This document shows, piece after piece, positions 1-8,655 of a stretch of DNA of 64,000 bases. The notes below the pieces were generated by a model. The model was given only the letters and a program-made list of their open reading frames with translations, made no database searches and was not told the origin of the DNA. The translations under genes and the position numbers were made by a program. Each line of letters begins with the position of its first letter. Within the stretch, counting starts at the first letter, position 1. Source of the DNA: Schaalia cardiffensis (lineage in GTDB: Bacteria; Actinomycetota; Actinomycetes; Actinomycetales; Actinomycetaceae); assembly GCF_016405145.1 (NCBI RefSeq), contig NZ_JAEKIA010000012.1, positions 1 through 64,000 of the forward strand, read 5' to 3'.

Positions 1-2
1 TC

Positions 3-104
3 ATCGCCCTAGCCCACCGCCGCATCCTCACCCTACACGCCATGATCCGAAACGCCACCCTCTACAACCCCCAACCCACCCACCAACTACCAACCGTCGC
101 TTGA
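3..104 (+). CDS. C-terminal end of an IS110-family-like transposase (partial, cut by window edge)
   Basis: An open frame enters from the left edge and stops with TGA at 102-104. The last 33 residues include ALAHRRILTLHAM and then RNATLYNP, which resembles the C-terminal tail of IS110/IS116/IS902 transposases (an Ala-Leu-Ala-Arg-Arg-Arg type helix followed by a Leu-Arg-x-Gly-x-x-Tyr-x-Pro type stretch). Only the tail is visible, so the catalytic DEDD and serine regions cannot be checked. IS110 elements usually lack terminal inverted repeats, so the element boundary cannot be placed from this end. Confidence 0.55.
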   Translation: MALAHRRILTLHAMIRNATLYNPQPTHQLPTVA

Positions 105-161
105 CACACCACATAGGGGCACCCCCCTCGAAGACGACACTCCGTCACCTCGGCGCTACAC

Positions 162-179
162 TTTTCAGCAACCTGAAAA
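162..179. promoter_or_regulatory. AT-rich inverted repeat upstream of the ABC exporter pair
   Basis: TTTTCAG at 162-168 and CTGAAAA at 173-179 form a perfect 7-bp inverted repeat with a 4-base loop, 23 bases before the proposed ATG at 202. It could be the operator of a local repressor or the terminator of the upstream transposase. No regulator gene lies beside it in this window. Confidence 0.35.
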
Positions 180-201
180 TTGCTCTTTGGAAGAAGTCCC
201 C

Positions 202-1941
202 ATGCTCTTCAGCCTTGCATCGCGACATCTAAAAGCGCGAGTCTGGGAAGTCCTCGCAGTCGTCGTCCTTCAAACCGCAGCGACAATCGCCTCCCTCGAA
301 CTGCCAGACCTCAACGCCCGCATCATCGACGAGGGCGTCGCTCAAGGCAACACCGGGCTCATCTGGCACTTCGGCGCGCAAATGCTCGCCATCGCCTTCG
401 CGCAGATGCTGTGCACCGCGCTCGCGATCTACCTGGGAGCCCGCCTCGCCATGTCCCTCGGAGCACACCTGCGCTCCGACATCTTCACGAAGATCCACGG
501 ATTCTCCACCCAGGACTATCACTCCTTCGGCGCCTCCTCGCTCATCACCCGCTCGACGAATGACATCCAGCAGATCCAAACGACGGTGATGCTCACCTTC
601 TCCATCATGATCGGCGCTCCGATCATGGGTGTCGGCGGCGTCATCATGGCGCTGCGCCAAGACGTCAAGCTCTCAGCGGTCCTCCTCGTCCTCGTTCCCC
701 TCCTCACTATCATCATCGCCCTCGTCATGAGGCGCCTCAGCCCACTCTTCCACGTGCAGCAAACCCGCATCGACAACATGAATACGGCTCTGCGCGAAGA
801 ACTGGCCGGGATCCGCGTCATCCGCGCCTTCATCCGCCAGGACCTCATCCGCGAACGCTATACCGAGGCGAACGATCAGCTCCGCAAGGTCGCCCTCTCC
901 ATCGGTTCCTGGTTCGCCTTCCTGTTCCCCGCCGTCATGGTGGTCATCTCAATCTCGACCGTCGGCGTCCTCTGGCTCGCTTCAATCCTCATCGACTCTA
1001 ATGAACTGCAAATCGGTTCAATGATCGCCTACATCAACTACGTCGGCATGATCTCCGGCGCGGTCATGATGGCAGCAATGATCTTCATCATGGTTCCGCG
1101 CGCAAATGTGGCGGCTCGACGCATCACCGAAGTCCTCGACCACGAAGCCACCGTGAAGGAGGCAGATGCCCCGGCCGCACTCCCGAGCGGAGCGTGGACC
1201 TTCACCTTCGAAGGAGCCGCTTTCCGTTACCCCGGAGCCGAGGAGGCCGTCCTCGAAGACCTGAACCTCACGCTCCGCCCGGGCACGACGACCGCCATCA
1301 TCGGCGCGACGGCCTCCGGTAAGACGACCCTCGTGAATCTACTGCCGCGCATGATCGATCCGACGGGCGGTCGCCTCTCCGTCAACGGCCAGGACCTCAA
1401 AGACCTTCCCCTCCCGGAGCTGCGCTCGCGCATCGCGATGGTCCCCCAGAAGGCGTATTTGTTCTCCGGCACAATCGCCTCCACCGTCTCAGGCGTGGAA
1501 AACCCCGACGCCGCGCAACGCGCCAGAGTGGAACTCGCGCTCGAAGGGGCTCAGGCGAAAGAGTTCGTTTCCGCCCTCCCCGATGGGATCGATCACGAGG
1601 TCGAGCCCGGTGGAGCGAACTTCTCCGGGGGCCAGCGCCAGCGCCTGGCCATTGCACGAGCCCTGTACCGGGCGGCCGAGCTGTACGTCTTCGATGACTC
1701 CTTCTCGGCCCTCGACTACGCAACGGATGCGAAACTGCGCCTCGGCCTCAACACCTACACCAATGGTGCGGCCATCCTCATCGTCGGGCAAAGGGTCGCC
1801 TCGATCCGCCACGCGGACGAGATTCTCGTCCTCGAAGGTGGGCGCATCATCGGGCGCGGAACCCACGCCGAACTACTCTCGTCCTGCGAGACCTACAAGG
1901 AGATTGTCGCTTCTCAGATGAAGGAAGAGGAAGCAGCATGA
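202..1941 (+). CDS. ABC exporter, membrane plus ATPase subunit with degenerate ATP site (heterodimer partner 1)
   Basis: A 579-residue half transporter with an N-terminal six-helix exporter domain (about residues 10-300) and a C-terminal ATPase domain. Walker A reads GATASGKTT near 369, the signature is FSGGQRQR near 474, and Walker B is LYVFDD near 494-499, so the catalytic Glu is replaced by Asp. The switch histidine is Gln (IVGQRV near 529). These changes are typical of the non-hydrolysing partner of heterodimeric exporters such as TM287/288 or LmrCD. The ATG at 202 is preferred over an upstream TTG at 187 because GGAAG sits about 8 bases before it. The stop overlaps the next start as ATGA, so the two subunits are translationally coupled. 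The substrate is unknown; drug, lipid or peptide export are all possible. Confidence 0.9.
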   Translation: MLFSLASRHLKARVWEVLAVVVLQTAATIASLELPDLNARIIDEGVAQGNTGLIWHFGAQMLAIAFAQMLCTALAIYLGARLAMSLGAHLRSDIFTKIHGFSTQDYHSFGASSLITRSTNDIQQIQTTVMLTFSIMIGAPIMGVGGVIMALRQDVKLSAVLLVLVPLLTIIIALVMRRLSPLFHVQQTRIDNMNTALREELAGIRVIRAFIRQDLIRERYTEANDQLRKVALSIGSWFAFLFPAVMVVISISTVGVLWLASILIDSNELQIGSMIAYINYVGMISGAVMMAAMIFIMVPRANVAARRITEVLDHEATVKEADAPAALPSGAWTFTFEGAAFRYPGAEEAVLEDLNLTLRPGTTTAIIGATASGKTTLVNLLPRMIDPTGGRLSVNGQDLKDLPLPELRSRIAMVPQKAYLFSGTIASTVSGVENPDAAQRARVELALEGAQAKEFVSALPDGIDHEVEPGGANFSGGQRQRLAIARALYRAAELYVFDDSFSALDYATDAKLRLGLNTYTNGAAILIVGQRVASIRHADEILVLEGGRIIGRGTHAELLSSCETYKEIVASQMKEEEAA

Positions 1942-4100
1942 GCTCGCGGGAAACACGTCACACCCATCGTCCTCGAAACCCCCATGAGGCGATGAACAGG
2001 CCCGTCGAAAAATCGAAGGATTTCTCCGGTTCCTTCAAACGCCTGATCGGGGAACTGCGCCCCGACTACTGGTTCGTGTCCATCGCGCTCATCGCTGCCG
2101 TGTTCTCAGTGGCTTTCAACGTGGCCGCACCGAAGGTCCTTGGCAAAGGCACTGACATTATCTTCAACGGTGTCGTCTCCAAGATGATCGCTCAGGCGCC
2201 CTCGAAGGAAGCGGCCGTTGCCGCCCTCGAAGCCCAGGGAAAGACGGATCTGGCGAGGATGCTCGACTCCATGGACATCACTCCGGGGGCGGGCATCGAC
2301 TTCGACGCCCTCGGCAGGGTCCTTCTCATCACGGTCGGCATCTACCTCGCCGCAGCCCTCATCTCTTTCCTCAGCGGCTGGGTCCTTCGGATCGCGGTGC
2401 AAAACCTCGGCTGGCGTTTGCGCGACAAGGTGCAAAGGAAGATCGAGAAACTGCCCCTGTCCTACTTTGATTCGCACTCGCGCGGCGACCTCATGTCACG
2501 AGTGTCGAACGACGTGGACAATATCGCTCAGGTCATGAACCAGACCCTCTCGCAGTTGTTCCAAGCGGTCCTCATGGTCCTCGGTATTCTCGCAATGATG
2601 CTCACCCTCTCGTGGAAGCTCACCCTTCTTGCTCTTATTGTCATTCCGCTGGGCGGGGCACTCACCGGGGTTCTCATGAGCAAGGCACAGCCTCAGTTCC
2701 GCCAGCAGTGGAAGTCCACTGGAGAGGTTTCAGATCTCGTTGAGGAGACGATCTCCGGACATGAGGTCCTCGCCCTCTACGGTCTCGAGGGGCGCTACAC
2801 CACCGCCTTCGAGAAGTCGAACTCTGCTTTGTATCGTTCAAGCTTCATCGCGCAATTCATTTCGAACCTCGTGATGCCGCTGATGAACATGATCTCGAAC
2901 ATTTCCTATGTGATCGTCGCGGTCGGTGGCGGTCTCATGGTCGCGAAGGGCTCCATGTCTCTGGGCGATGTGCAGGCATTCATCCAGTACTCGCGCCAAC
3001 TCAACCAGCCGATCGGCCAGCTCGCGCAGATGATGAACTCACTCCAGTCGGGCGTCGCCTCCGCTGAACGGGTCTTTGAGTTCCTCGACGCGCAGGAGAT
3101 GGCTCCTGACAGGGGCGCGAAGTCCTTGGCCGAAGCGCGCAAAGCCTCCGGCGCTGTTGCTGTCGCTACCGAGCTCAGTGAATGTGCTGGTCGCGCTGAT
3201 GGTGTCAACAATGCCGAAGGCACGGAAAGTGCTGAGCTCACTCAAGGCACCCTCCGCGCCGAGGGGGAGAGCCTCGCTAAGGGGAGGGCTCTTCGCACTG
3301 GCAGCATCCTTGACGAGGGCGACTCAGGCGCTGGCGAAGAGGAGCATGTTTCGGGCCGTGTCGTCTTCGAGCACGTGCGTTTCTCCTACGTCGAGGGCAC
3401 GCCGATCATTAAGGACTTGTCTCTCGAGGTCGATCCCGGGCAGATGGTTGCCATTATCGGCCCGACCGGCGCAGGCAAGACGACACTCGTCAATCTGCTC
3501 ATGCGCTTCTACGAGCTCGATTCGGGTCGGATCACTCTTGATGGGGTGGACATCTCCACTCTTGATAAGGATGTGCTGCGTGCTCATATGGGGATGGTCT
3601 TGCAAGACACCTGGCTCTTCGAGGGCACGATCGAGGAGAACATCGCTTTCGGCTCCGATGACGCCAGCTCTGAAAAGGTCGTTGACGCTGCGAAGCAGAC
3701 CGCTGCGGACCGTTTGATTCGCCACCTGCCCGAAGGCTACGAGACGCATGTTTCCGACTCGGCGGATGTCATCTCCCAGGGCGAGAGGCAGCTCCTCACG
3801 ATCGCGAGAGCCTTCGTGTCCAGGCCTGACATTCTCATCCTCGACGAAGCGACCTCTTCGGTCGACACCCGCACCGAGGTCCTCGTCCAAAAGGCCATGG
3901 ATCGTTTGCGCGAGGGTCGCACTGCCTTCGTCATCGCCCACCGCCTCTCGACGATCCGCGATGCCGATGTCATTCTCGTCATGGAGCAGGGCGATGTCGT
4001 GGAGATGGGGCGGCACGAGGAACTCCTCGCTGCGGGCGGCGCCTACGCGCGCCTCTACAACGCCCAGTTCGCTGGCCCTGCTGAGGCTTCAACGATCTGA
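1938..4100 (+). CDS. ABC exporter, catalytically intact ATPase subunit with long inter-domain linker (heterodimer partner 2)
   Basis: A 720-residue half transporter. The exporter membrane domain spans about residues 40-370 and the ATPase domain 470-700, with Walker A GPTGAGKTT near 508, Walker B ILILDEATS near 632 and a canonical switch His in IAHRL near 667. The signature is ISQGERQ instead of LSGGQ. This is expected, because in heterodimeric exporters this signature completes the degenerate site of the partner. Between the two domains (about residues 394-470) is an Ala/Glu/Gly-rich linker, much longer than usual. The start overlaps the upstream stop by four bases. The first residues up to MNRPVEK may be non-native if an internal ATG is used. 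Confidence 0.9.
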   Translation: MSSRETRHTHRPRNPHEAMNRPVEKSKDFSGSFKRLIGELRPDYWFVSIALIAAVFSVAFNVAAPKVLGKGTDIIFNGVVSKMIAQAPSKEAAVAALEAQGKTDLARMLDSMDITPGAGIDFDALGRVLLITVGIYLAAALISFLSGWVLRIAVQNLGWRLRDKVQRKIEKLPLSYFDSHSRGDLMSRVSNDVDNIAQVMNQTLSQLFQAVLMVLGILAMMLTLSWKLTLLALIVIPLGGALTGVLMSKAQPQFRQQWKSTGEVSDLVEETISGHEVLALYGLEGRYTTAFEKSNSALYRSSFIAQFISNLVMPLMNMISNISYVIVAVGGGLMVAKGSMSLGDVQAFIQYSRQLNQPIGQLAQMMNSLQSGVASAERVFEFLDAQEMAPDRGAKSLAEARKASGAVAVATELSECAGRADGVNNAEGTESAELTQGTLRAEGESLAKGRALRTGSILDEGDSGAGEEEHVSGRVVFEHVRFSYVEGTPIIKDLSLEVDPGQMVAIIGPTGAGKTTLVNLLMRFYELDSGRITLDGVDISTLDKDVLRAHMGMVLQDTWLFEGTIEENIAFGSDDASSEKVVDAAKQTAADRLIRHLPEGYETHVSDSADVISQGERQLLTIARAFVSRPDILILDEATSSVDTRTEVLVQKAMDRLREGRTAFVIAHRLSTIRDADVILVMEQGDVVEMGRHEELLAAGGAYARLYNAQFAGPAEASTI

Positions 4101-4397
4101 GGTCGCCCCAGCCGTGGCTTGACTATCGCGTCGCAGCCTCACTTTCGTCTTCCCTGCCGCCTCGCAGCTCAGGAGCCTTCTTCCAAGAGTGGAGGCCGTC
4201 CCGCACGGAGGTGGGTTCTCTTGGAAGAGCCCCTCTCGCGCGACACGGGGAGGCCAGCCGCAAGGTCCAGGGCGTCCCGTGCCCCGACTTCTCGCTGTGT
4301 GTCGGCGCTTCTCTCTGTTCACCCACGCCCTCGAGGATCGAAGTGCGAGACTGAGGGGGCGCAGCACAGCTGTGATCCTCTAACCCCAAGGACCACC

Positions 4398-5243
4398 ATG
4401 TCTCCTCAGATCCCGAACCTTGTCCTTTCAAACGGCAAGGAAATGCCCCAGTTCGGATTCGGCACCTTCAAGATCAGCCCCGAAGACACCTTCGACGCGG
4501 TCTCCTCAGCTTTGGAGCTCGGATACCGGCACATCGACACCGCGCAGATGTATGGAAATGAGCTCGAAGTCGGGCGCGCAATCGCAGAATCGGGGATCCC
4601 GCGCGAGCAGATCTTCCTCACCTCGAAGCTCAACAACCGTAATCACGAGCCTCAGGCTGCGCGCGATTCCTTCAAGCAGAGCCTCGAAGACTTGCAGAGC
4701 GATTACGTGGATCTCTTCCTCGTTCACTGGCCACTGCCGGGACTCTACGAGGGGAATGTCGCCCTGCCGTGGCCGGTGCTCGAGGAGTTCTACGACCTGG
4801 GCCAGGCTCAAGCGATCGGTTTGTCGAACTACCAGGCATCGCACATCAACGAGGTTCTCAAGGTCGCTTCGGTTTCTCCGCATGTCCTGCAGATCGAAGC
4901 CCACCCCTACCTGCCGAACAACGCGCTTCGCGACTATGCGCGCAGCATCGGCATGGTGATTGAAGCCTGGTCGCCACTGGCACGCGGGCGTGCGACCTGC
5001 GATCCAGTCCTGACCAAGATCGGCGCCGCCCACGCCAAGAGCGCCGCCCAGATCGCACTCGCTTGGGCGCTGCAGCGCGGGGATGCGGTTTTCCCGAAGT
5101 CCTTGAACCCGGCGCGCCAGTTGGAAAACCGTGAGGCCGTGGGCCTTGAGCTTTCAGCACAGGAGTTCGCGCTGATCTCTTCCCTCGACGAGGGCGAGGC
5201 CGGGCGCACGGGTTCCCACCCCGACACAATGAACCGCTTCTGA
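4398..5243 (+). CDS. Aldo/keto reductase (2,5-diketo-D-gluconate reductase-like)
   Basis: A 281-residue NADPH-dependent oxidoreductase of the AKR superfamily, full length for AKR5-type enzymes. The catalytic tetrad is visible as Asp47 and Tyr52 (HIDTAQMYG), Lys77 (TSKLNN) and His110 (LVHW). The cofactor-binding segment near the C-terminus reads FPKSLNPARQ. ATG at 4398 is preceded by AAGGA at 4388-4392. The frame stays open far upstream, but that part (4119-4397) has no protein-like composition and is left out. The natural substrate cannot be told from sequence. The 297 bases before it hold no recognisable gene. Confidence 0.9.
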   Translation: MSPQIPNLVLSNGKEMPQFGFGTFKISPEDTFDAVSSALELGYRHIDTAQMYGNELEVGRAIAESGIPREQIFLTSKLNNRNHEPQAARDSFKQSLEDLQSDYVDLFLVHWPLPGLYEGNVALPWPVLEEFYDLGQAQAIGLSNYQASHINEVLKVASVSPHVLQIEAHPYLPNNALRDYARSIGMVIEAWSPLARGRATCDPVLTKIGAAHAKSAAQIALAWALQRGDAVFPKSLNPARQLENREAVGLELSAQEFALISSLDEGEAGRTGSHPDTMNRF

Positions 5244-5361
5244 GCGTCAGCGCAGGTCACGAGCAATACCCTTACCTTGCCTTCTGCTGGCACGAGCCTG
5301 TGCCTGTCCAGCAGTGGGACGGGGTGGGAAGTGAGGTCCTTTCCGCGCTAGTCTTTCGCGC

Positions 5362-5772
5362 ATGTCCGATCCTCAGGCTCTTGACCAGATGCTCGCCACC
5401 CTCTCCCCCACACCCCAGGGGGAGTACGTTTTCGCCCTCGTCGATGAGGTCCCTGATAGCACACATCCTTTCGCAGTGATCCGCGATGATGACATGCTCA
5501 CCGTCGTCCTCGAAAAGTCCGAGGCCGAGGCCGTGGGCCTGCCCGTGGACAAGACCTACGCGCACCTCTCCCTCGGTTTGCAGGCTGACCTTGACTCGAT
5601 CGGTGTGACCGCAACTATCGCGCAGATCCTCTCAGCGCGTTCCATTGTCGCGAACCCGATTGCCTGCGCCCGCCACGATCATTTCTTCGTTCAGGCGGAT
5701 CGCGCCGCCGAGGCCGCTCAGCTGCTCATTGAGCTGGGGAAGAACGCTCGCGGCTGGCTGCCCCACAACTAA
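5362..5772 (+). CDS. ACT-domain protein (aspartate-kinase/CASTOR-type ACT)
   Basis: A 136-residue cytoplasmic protein. The segment YVFALVDEVPDS, the IGVTATIAQILS helix and ARHDHFFV match stand-alone ACT domain proteins of the ACT_7 type, which resemble the regulatory domain of aspartate kinases and bind small ligands, usually amino acids. It stands alone between an aldo/keto reductase and the CRISPR-like repeats, so context does not reveal the ligand. The ATG at 5362 lacks a strong ribosome-binding site, but no better start is visible. Confidence 0.75.
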   Translation: MSDPQALDQMLATLSPTPQGEYVFALVDEVPDSTHPFAVIRDDDMLTVVLEKSEAEAVGLPVDKTYAHLSLGLQADLDSIGVTATIAQILSARSIVANPIACARHDHFFVQADRAAEAAQLLIELGKNARGWLPHN

Positions 5773-5824
5773 GCGCCTGGCTGCCTCACAACTCAGCGCC
5801 TGCCCGTCCCCGAACCGAGGCTTT

Positions 5825-5973
5825 GCTTTCCCCACACGCGAGGGGACTTGGCGACCGCCCTCGCCCACACGCCCACAGGAGACAAGCTTTCCCCACGCGC
5901 GAGGGGACTTGGCCACGCCTCTGCCCCACCAGAGTTGGCGGAATTGGCCTGCCCACAAGCGAGGGGAGTCGGT
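5825..5973 (+). CRISPR. Three CRISPR-like repeats (type I-E style), orphan and degenerate
   Basis: Two 28-base units at 5825-5852 and 5886-5913 differ at a single base and lie exactly 61 bases apart. A decayed third copy occupies about 5946-5973. Each unit carries a hairpin core (TTTCCCCAC ... GAGGGGACTTGG), like actinobacterial type I-E repeats, and 28 plus 33 bases is the standard type I-E period. The two spacers (5853-5885 and 5914-5945) are unrelated. The minus-strand translation contains repeated SPRAWGK/PSRVGK motifs, a known sign of CRISPR repeats miscalled as proteins. No cas genes lie in the window. It may be a solitary mini-array or a relic. Confidence 0.6.
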
Positions 5974-6014
5974 GCCGCCCTCGCGACTCGTGTCCCAACA
6001 GGTAGGATGGAGGC

Positions 6015-7334
6015 ATGGCAAAGGAGCTCTCGCGGACGGATCGCGCCATTATGCGACTCGCAGACGGTACGGTCAAACAGCACAACCTTCTCACCGGAAC
6101 TGAGGTGTGGACCGTCCCAGGGCGAGGCAACCGCCCTCTATCGGTCCCACACTCCGATCCTTTGCCGATCGACCATTCACGCGACGGCCACCACTGCGCC
6201 TTCTGCGATGCCCGCTACCTTGAGACCCCACCGGAGAAGTCACGTCTCGTCATTGACGAGGACGGGTCCTGGCGCGAAATCGCCGGGCTTCCGGCTGAAC
6301 GCCTTTCAGAACAGGTAGCGGAGTTCAGGCGCATCCCGAACCTGTTTGAGATCGTTTCCTACAACTATTGGCATCTCAATCACGGGCACATCCCCTCCGA
6401 ATCCGAGCATCGTCGTATGGCGGAGTACCTGGCCTCTCCCGAGGGCTACGAGCACATCATGCGCGTTGTGAGGGCCCGTATGCTCACCTCGGGTGTTTCC
6501 GCCGAAGAGTTCGAAGCGATGGGGGATTCTCAAAAGCTTCAGCAGGCCAATGGCTTCTTCTCCGGCGGCCATGATCTGATCGTCGCTCGCCGTCACTATG
6601 TCGATGGTGCAATAGATACGACCGCGCTCGCAGGTTCGGGCACACTCACTCCCGAGGAGCACTACCAGTACACGGCCTTCACGGCGCGCACAATGAATGA
6701 GCTCTACGGTCTCGATGAGCACGTCCGCTACGTCGCGACCTTCCAGAACTGGTTGAAACCCGCGGGAGCCTCCTTCGACCACTTGCACAAGCAGCTCGTC
6801 GCGATTGACGACTTCTCCGTTCAAACGGAGGCGGAGCTCAATCGCTTGCGCTCCCAACCCGGAATCTACGATGAGATCCTCAAAGTCGCTGCGACCCGTA
6901 AGCTCATCATCGCGCAAAACGAGCATGCCATTGCAATGGCCGGTTTCGGCCACCGTTTCCCGGGGGTCGCGATCTGGCCCCTGTATTCTCCGAAGAACCC
7001 CTGGGAGCTCTCCGAAGAACAGATGCGTTCCGTCTCCGACCTGCTGCACGCAATGCACGCTGCCACTGGCGTGGATGTGCCCTGCAACGAGGAGTGGTAC
7101 CACCGTCCTCCCTCGGTGCGCACTCCGATGCGCTTCAGGATCCTGCTCAAGTGGCGCATTTCGACGCTCGCGGGTTTCGAGGGCGGGACTCGTATCTACC
7201 TCAACACCATCGACCCGTGGAATGTCGTCGACAAGCTCGTTCCACGTCTTCTGGAAATGCGTGAGGCCGGCACGATCGCTCCGATGAAGATCGGCAAGGA
7301 GTGCCGCGTCAGCCCGGAGATGCTCTCAGACTGA
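6015..7334 (+). CDS. DUF4921 family protein, galactose-1-phosphate uridylyltransferase-like fold
   Basis: A 439-residue protein found mainly in actinobacteria. An HCAFCDARY motif near residue 55 recalls the metal-binding Cys-x-x-Cys of GalT and bacterial Ap4A phosphorylases. SFDHLHKQLVAID near residue 255 resembles the His-x-His-x-Gln nucleotidyl-transfer signature of the HIT/GalT superfamily. This suggests a nucleotidyltransferase or phosphorylase, but the reaction is not known for the family. ATG at 6015 is preceded closely by AGGATGGAGG. It ends 34 bases from a convergent lipoprotein gene. Confidence 0.75.
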   Translation: MAKELSRTDRAIMRLADGTVKQHNLLTGTEVWTVPGRGNRPLSVPHSDPLPIDHSRDGHHCAFCDARYLETPPEKSRLVIDEDGSWREIAGLPAERLSEQVAEFRRIPNLFEIVSYNYWHLNHGHIPSESEHRRMAEYLASPEGYEHIMRVVRARMLTSGVSAEEFEAMGDSQKLQQANGFFSGGHDLIVARRHYVDGAIDTTALAGSGTLTPEEHYQYTAFTARTMNELYGLDEHVRYVATFQNWLKPAGASFDHLHKQLVAIDDFSVQTEAELNRLRSQPGIYDEILKVAATRKLIIAQNEHAIAMAGFGHRFPGVAIWPLYSPKNPWELSEEQMRSVSDLLHAMHAATGVDVPCNEEWYHRPPSVRTPMRFRILLKWRISTLAGFEGGTRIYLNTIDPWNVVDKLVPRLLEMREAGTIAPMKIGKECRVSPEMLSD

Positions 7335-7339
7335 AGAGT

Positions 7340-7354
7340 CTGGGATTTTCCCAG
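7340..7354. terminator. Small hairpin in a convergent gap
   Basis: CTGGGA at 7340-7345 and TCCCAG at 7349-7354 pair with a 3-base T loop, in the 34-base gap between two convergent genes. It could serve both strands as a weak terminator. The stem is short, so confidence is low. Confidence 0.35.
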
Positions 7355-7368
7355 GGCTCGCCTCACCC

Positions 7369-8493
7369 TCAGCCGTTGCTCGCCGCATCCCACTGGGCGA
7401 GCGCGTCCCCAGTATTCTTGATCGCCGTCTCATCAAGGATGAGGGCATCAGACTTGGGCGTGAGGAACCAGTGCGCCGGAGTGTTCTCCACGGCCTGAGG
7501 ATCCAGGGGATACGCGACTCCCGCCTCGGCGAGTGCATGCTGGCCCGACCAGGTGAGCAACCAGGTCATGAACGAAGTCGCACCCTTCTCATTCGCAGCA
7601 TCTGCTGCGGGGGCTGCATAAAGGTAGCGTTGCACACAGCTCGCAGCAAGGGCTTGGGCTGCGGCCTCGACCCCCGTGTTCGTGGTGGAGCGCATGATCG
7701 CGCTCATCGAGGCGATCATGAGCGGACGCGACGGCTGCGCATCTGACTGGGGCGGTTCGAGAGCAGTCCACGAGGAGTTCGCCTCCTCCTGCGAGGCGAT
7801 GAGAGCTCCCCCGGCCCTCATGTCGAAGGCCCACTGTCCCATGCCTTCACCGAGTTTCGCACGCGCGCCCGCGATGAAGAGAGCGGAAGGTGAAAAGTGG
7901 TCCGGGTCCGGGAACGCCAGCAATTGGGCATGATCCGCGCTCGCGAGTATTTCGATTCCGCTTGGCATTGAGCGCCTATTCGCCGACATCCAGCCCCGGT
8001 CTGCCAGGACGCACACGTCGTCCCTGCCATAGGCGAGTTCGGAGGCCACCCCCTCAACCCCGGTTCCTTCAGGGACGAGGTCGAGAGCGGGTGTTGTGCC
8101 AAGGGCGGAGCCCGCCTCGAAGAGGTCATTGGCCCCAAGACCGATCACCGCGTCCACTCCGAGTCCCAAGATGTGCGAAGCGGAGGCCACTTCCTTCTGT
8201 TCAAGGGTGAATCCTGTGTACCTGTGGAAAGCTTCTTCAACTGAGGCGGGAAGCCTTTGGCCCTCCATTACGGCGAGCTTCACGCTGCCTGAGCCTTTCA
8301 GGGGCTCTGGTGCTCCCAGGCTCCCCTCGGAAGCGGGCTGCGATGCTTGCGCGCCCATCCCGTTGGGTTCGATCGGTTTGTCGAAGGGGTCAACAGACTC
8401 GTATGAGGGACTGACTGCCGGGGTACAGGCCGCAAGGAGGATGCACGCGGCAAGTCCAGCTCCGATCATGATCGGTCGGCGAGTCGATTCCAT
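7369..8493 (-). CDS. Substrate-binding lipoprotein, ThiB-like (periplasmic-binding fold)
   Basis: A 374-residue exported protein. The N-terminus has Arg-Arg followed by a hydrophobic stretch and the lipobox LLAAC, so it should be a lipid-anchored surface protein. The body resembles thiamine or iron-type ABC solute-binding proteins: an early GLGANDLFEAG segment, the FPDPDHFSPSALF segment and a C-terminal ALAQWDAA. ATG at 8493 has AGGAG six bases upstream on the minus strand; a longer upstream frame is rejected. No permease or ATPase gene is adjacent and no TPP riboswitch is visible upstream, so the ligand is uncertain. Confidence 0.65.
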   Translation of the reverse strand: MESTRRPIMIGAGLAACILLAACTPAVSPSYESVDPFDKPIEPNGMGAQASQPASEGSLGAPEPLKGSGSVKLAVMEGQRLPASVEEAFHRYTGFTLEQKEVASASHILGLGVDAVIGLGANDLFEAGSALGTTPALDLVPEGTGVEGVASELAYGRDDVCVLADRGWMSANRRSMPSGIEILASADHAQLLAFPDPDHFSPSALFIAGARAKLGEGMGQWAFDMRAGGALIASQEEANSSWTALEPPQSDAQPSRPLMIASMSAIMRSTTNTGVEAAAQALAASCVQRYLYAAPAADAANEKGATSFMTWLLTWSGQHALAEAGVAYPLDPQAVENTPAHWFLTPKSDALILDETAIKNTGDALAQWDAASNG

Positions 8494-8655
8494 CAGAACT
8501 CCTTTGGCGTGGCGGCGAACAGTGGATAGTTTAGGCCGGAAAGCACGCGTCGGTGGACCTGCGCAGTTTCCTGTCATGCGGCATGATGAAACAGGTATGA
8601 ACTGTGGTGCCCGTTGGTCCGGGCCCTTTCCCTTGTCTCAGCCTAGGAGGAGATC

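Noticed and set aside
5632-6103. Small open frames with repeated SPRAWGK or PTREGT motifs
   Set aside because: They come from translation of the CRISPR-like repeats and overlap each other on both strands; there is no sign of a real protein.
8494-8655. Possible TPP riboswitch before the ThiB-like gene
   Set aside because: A CTGAGA is present on the minus strand, but the rest of the thi-box consensus and stem arrangement is missing.
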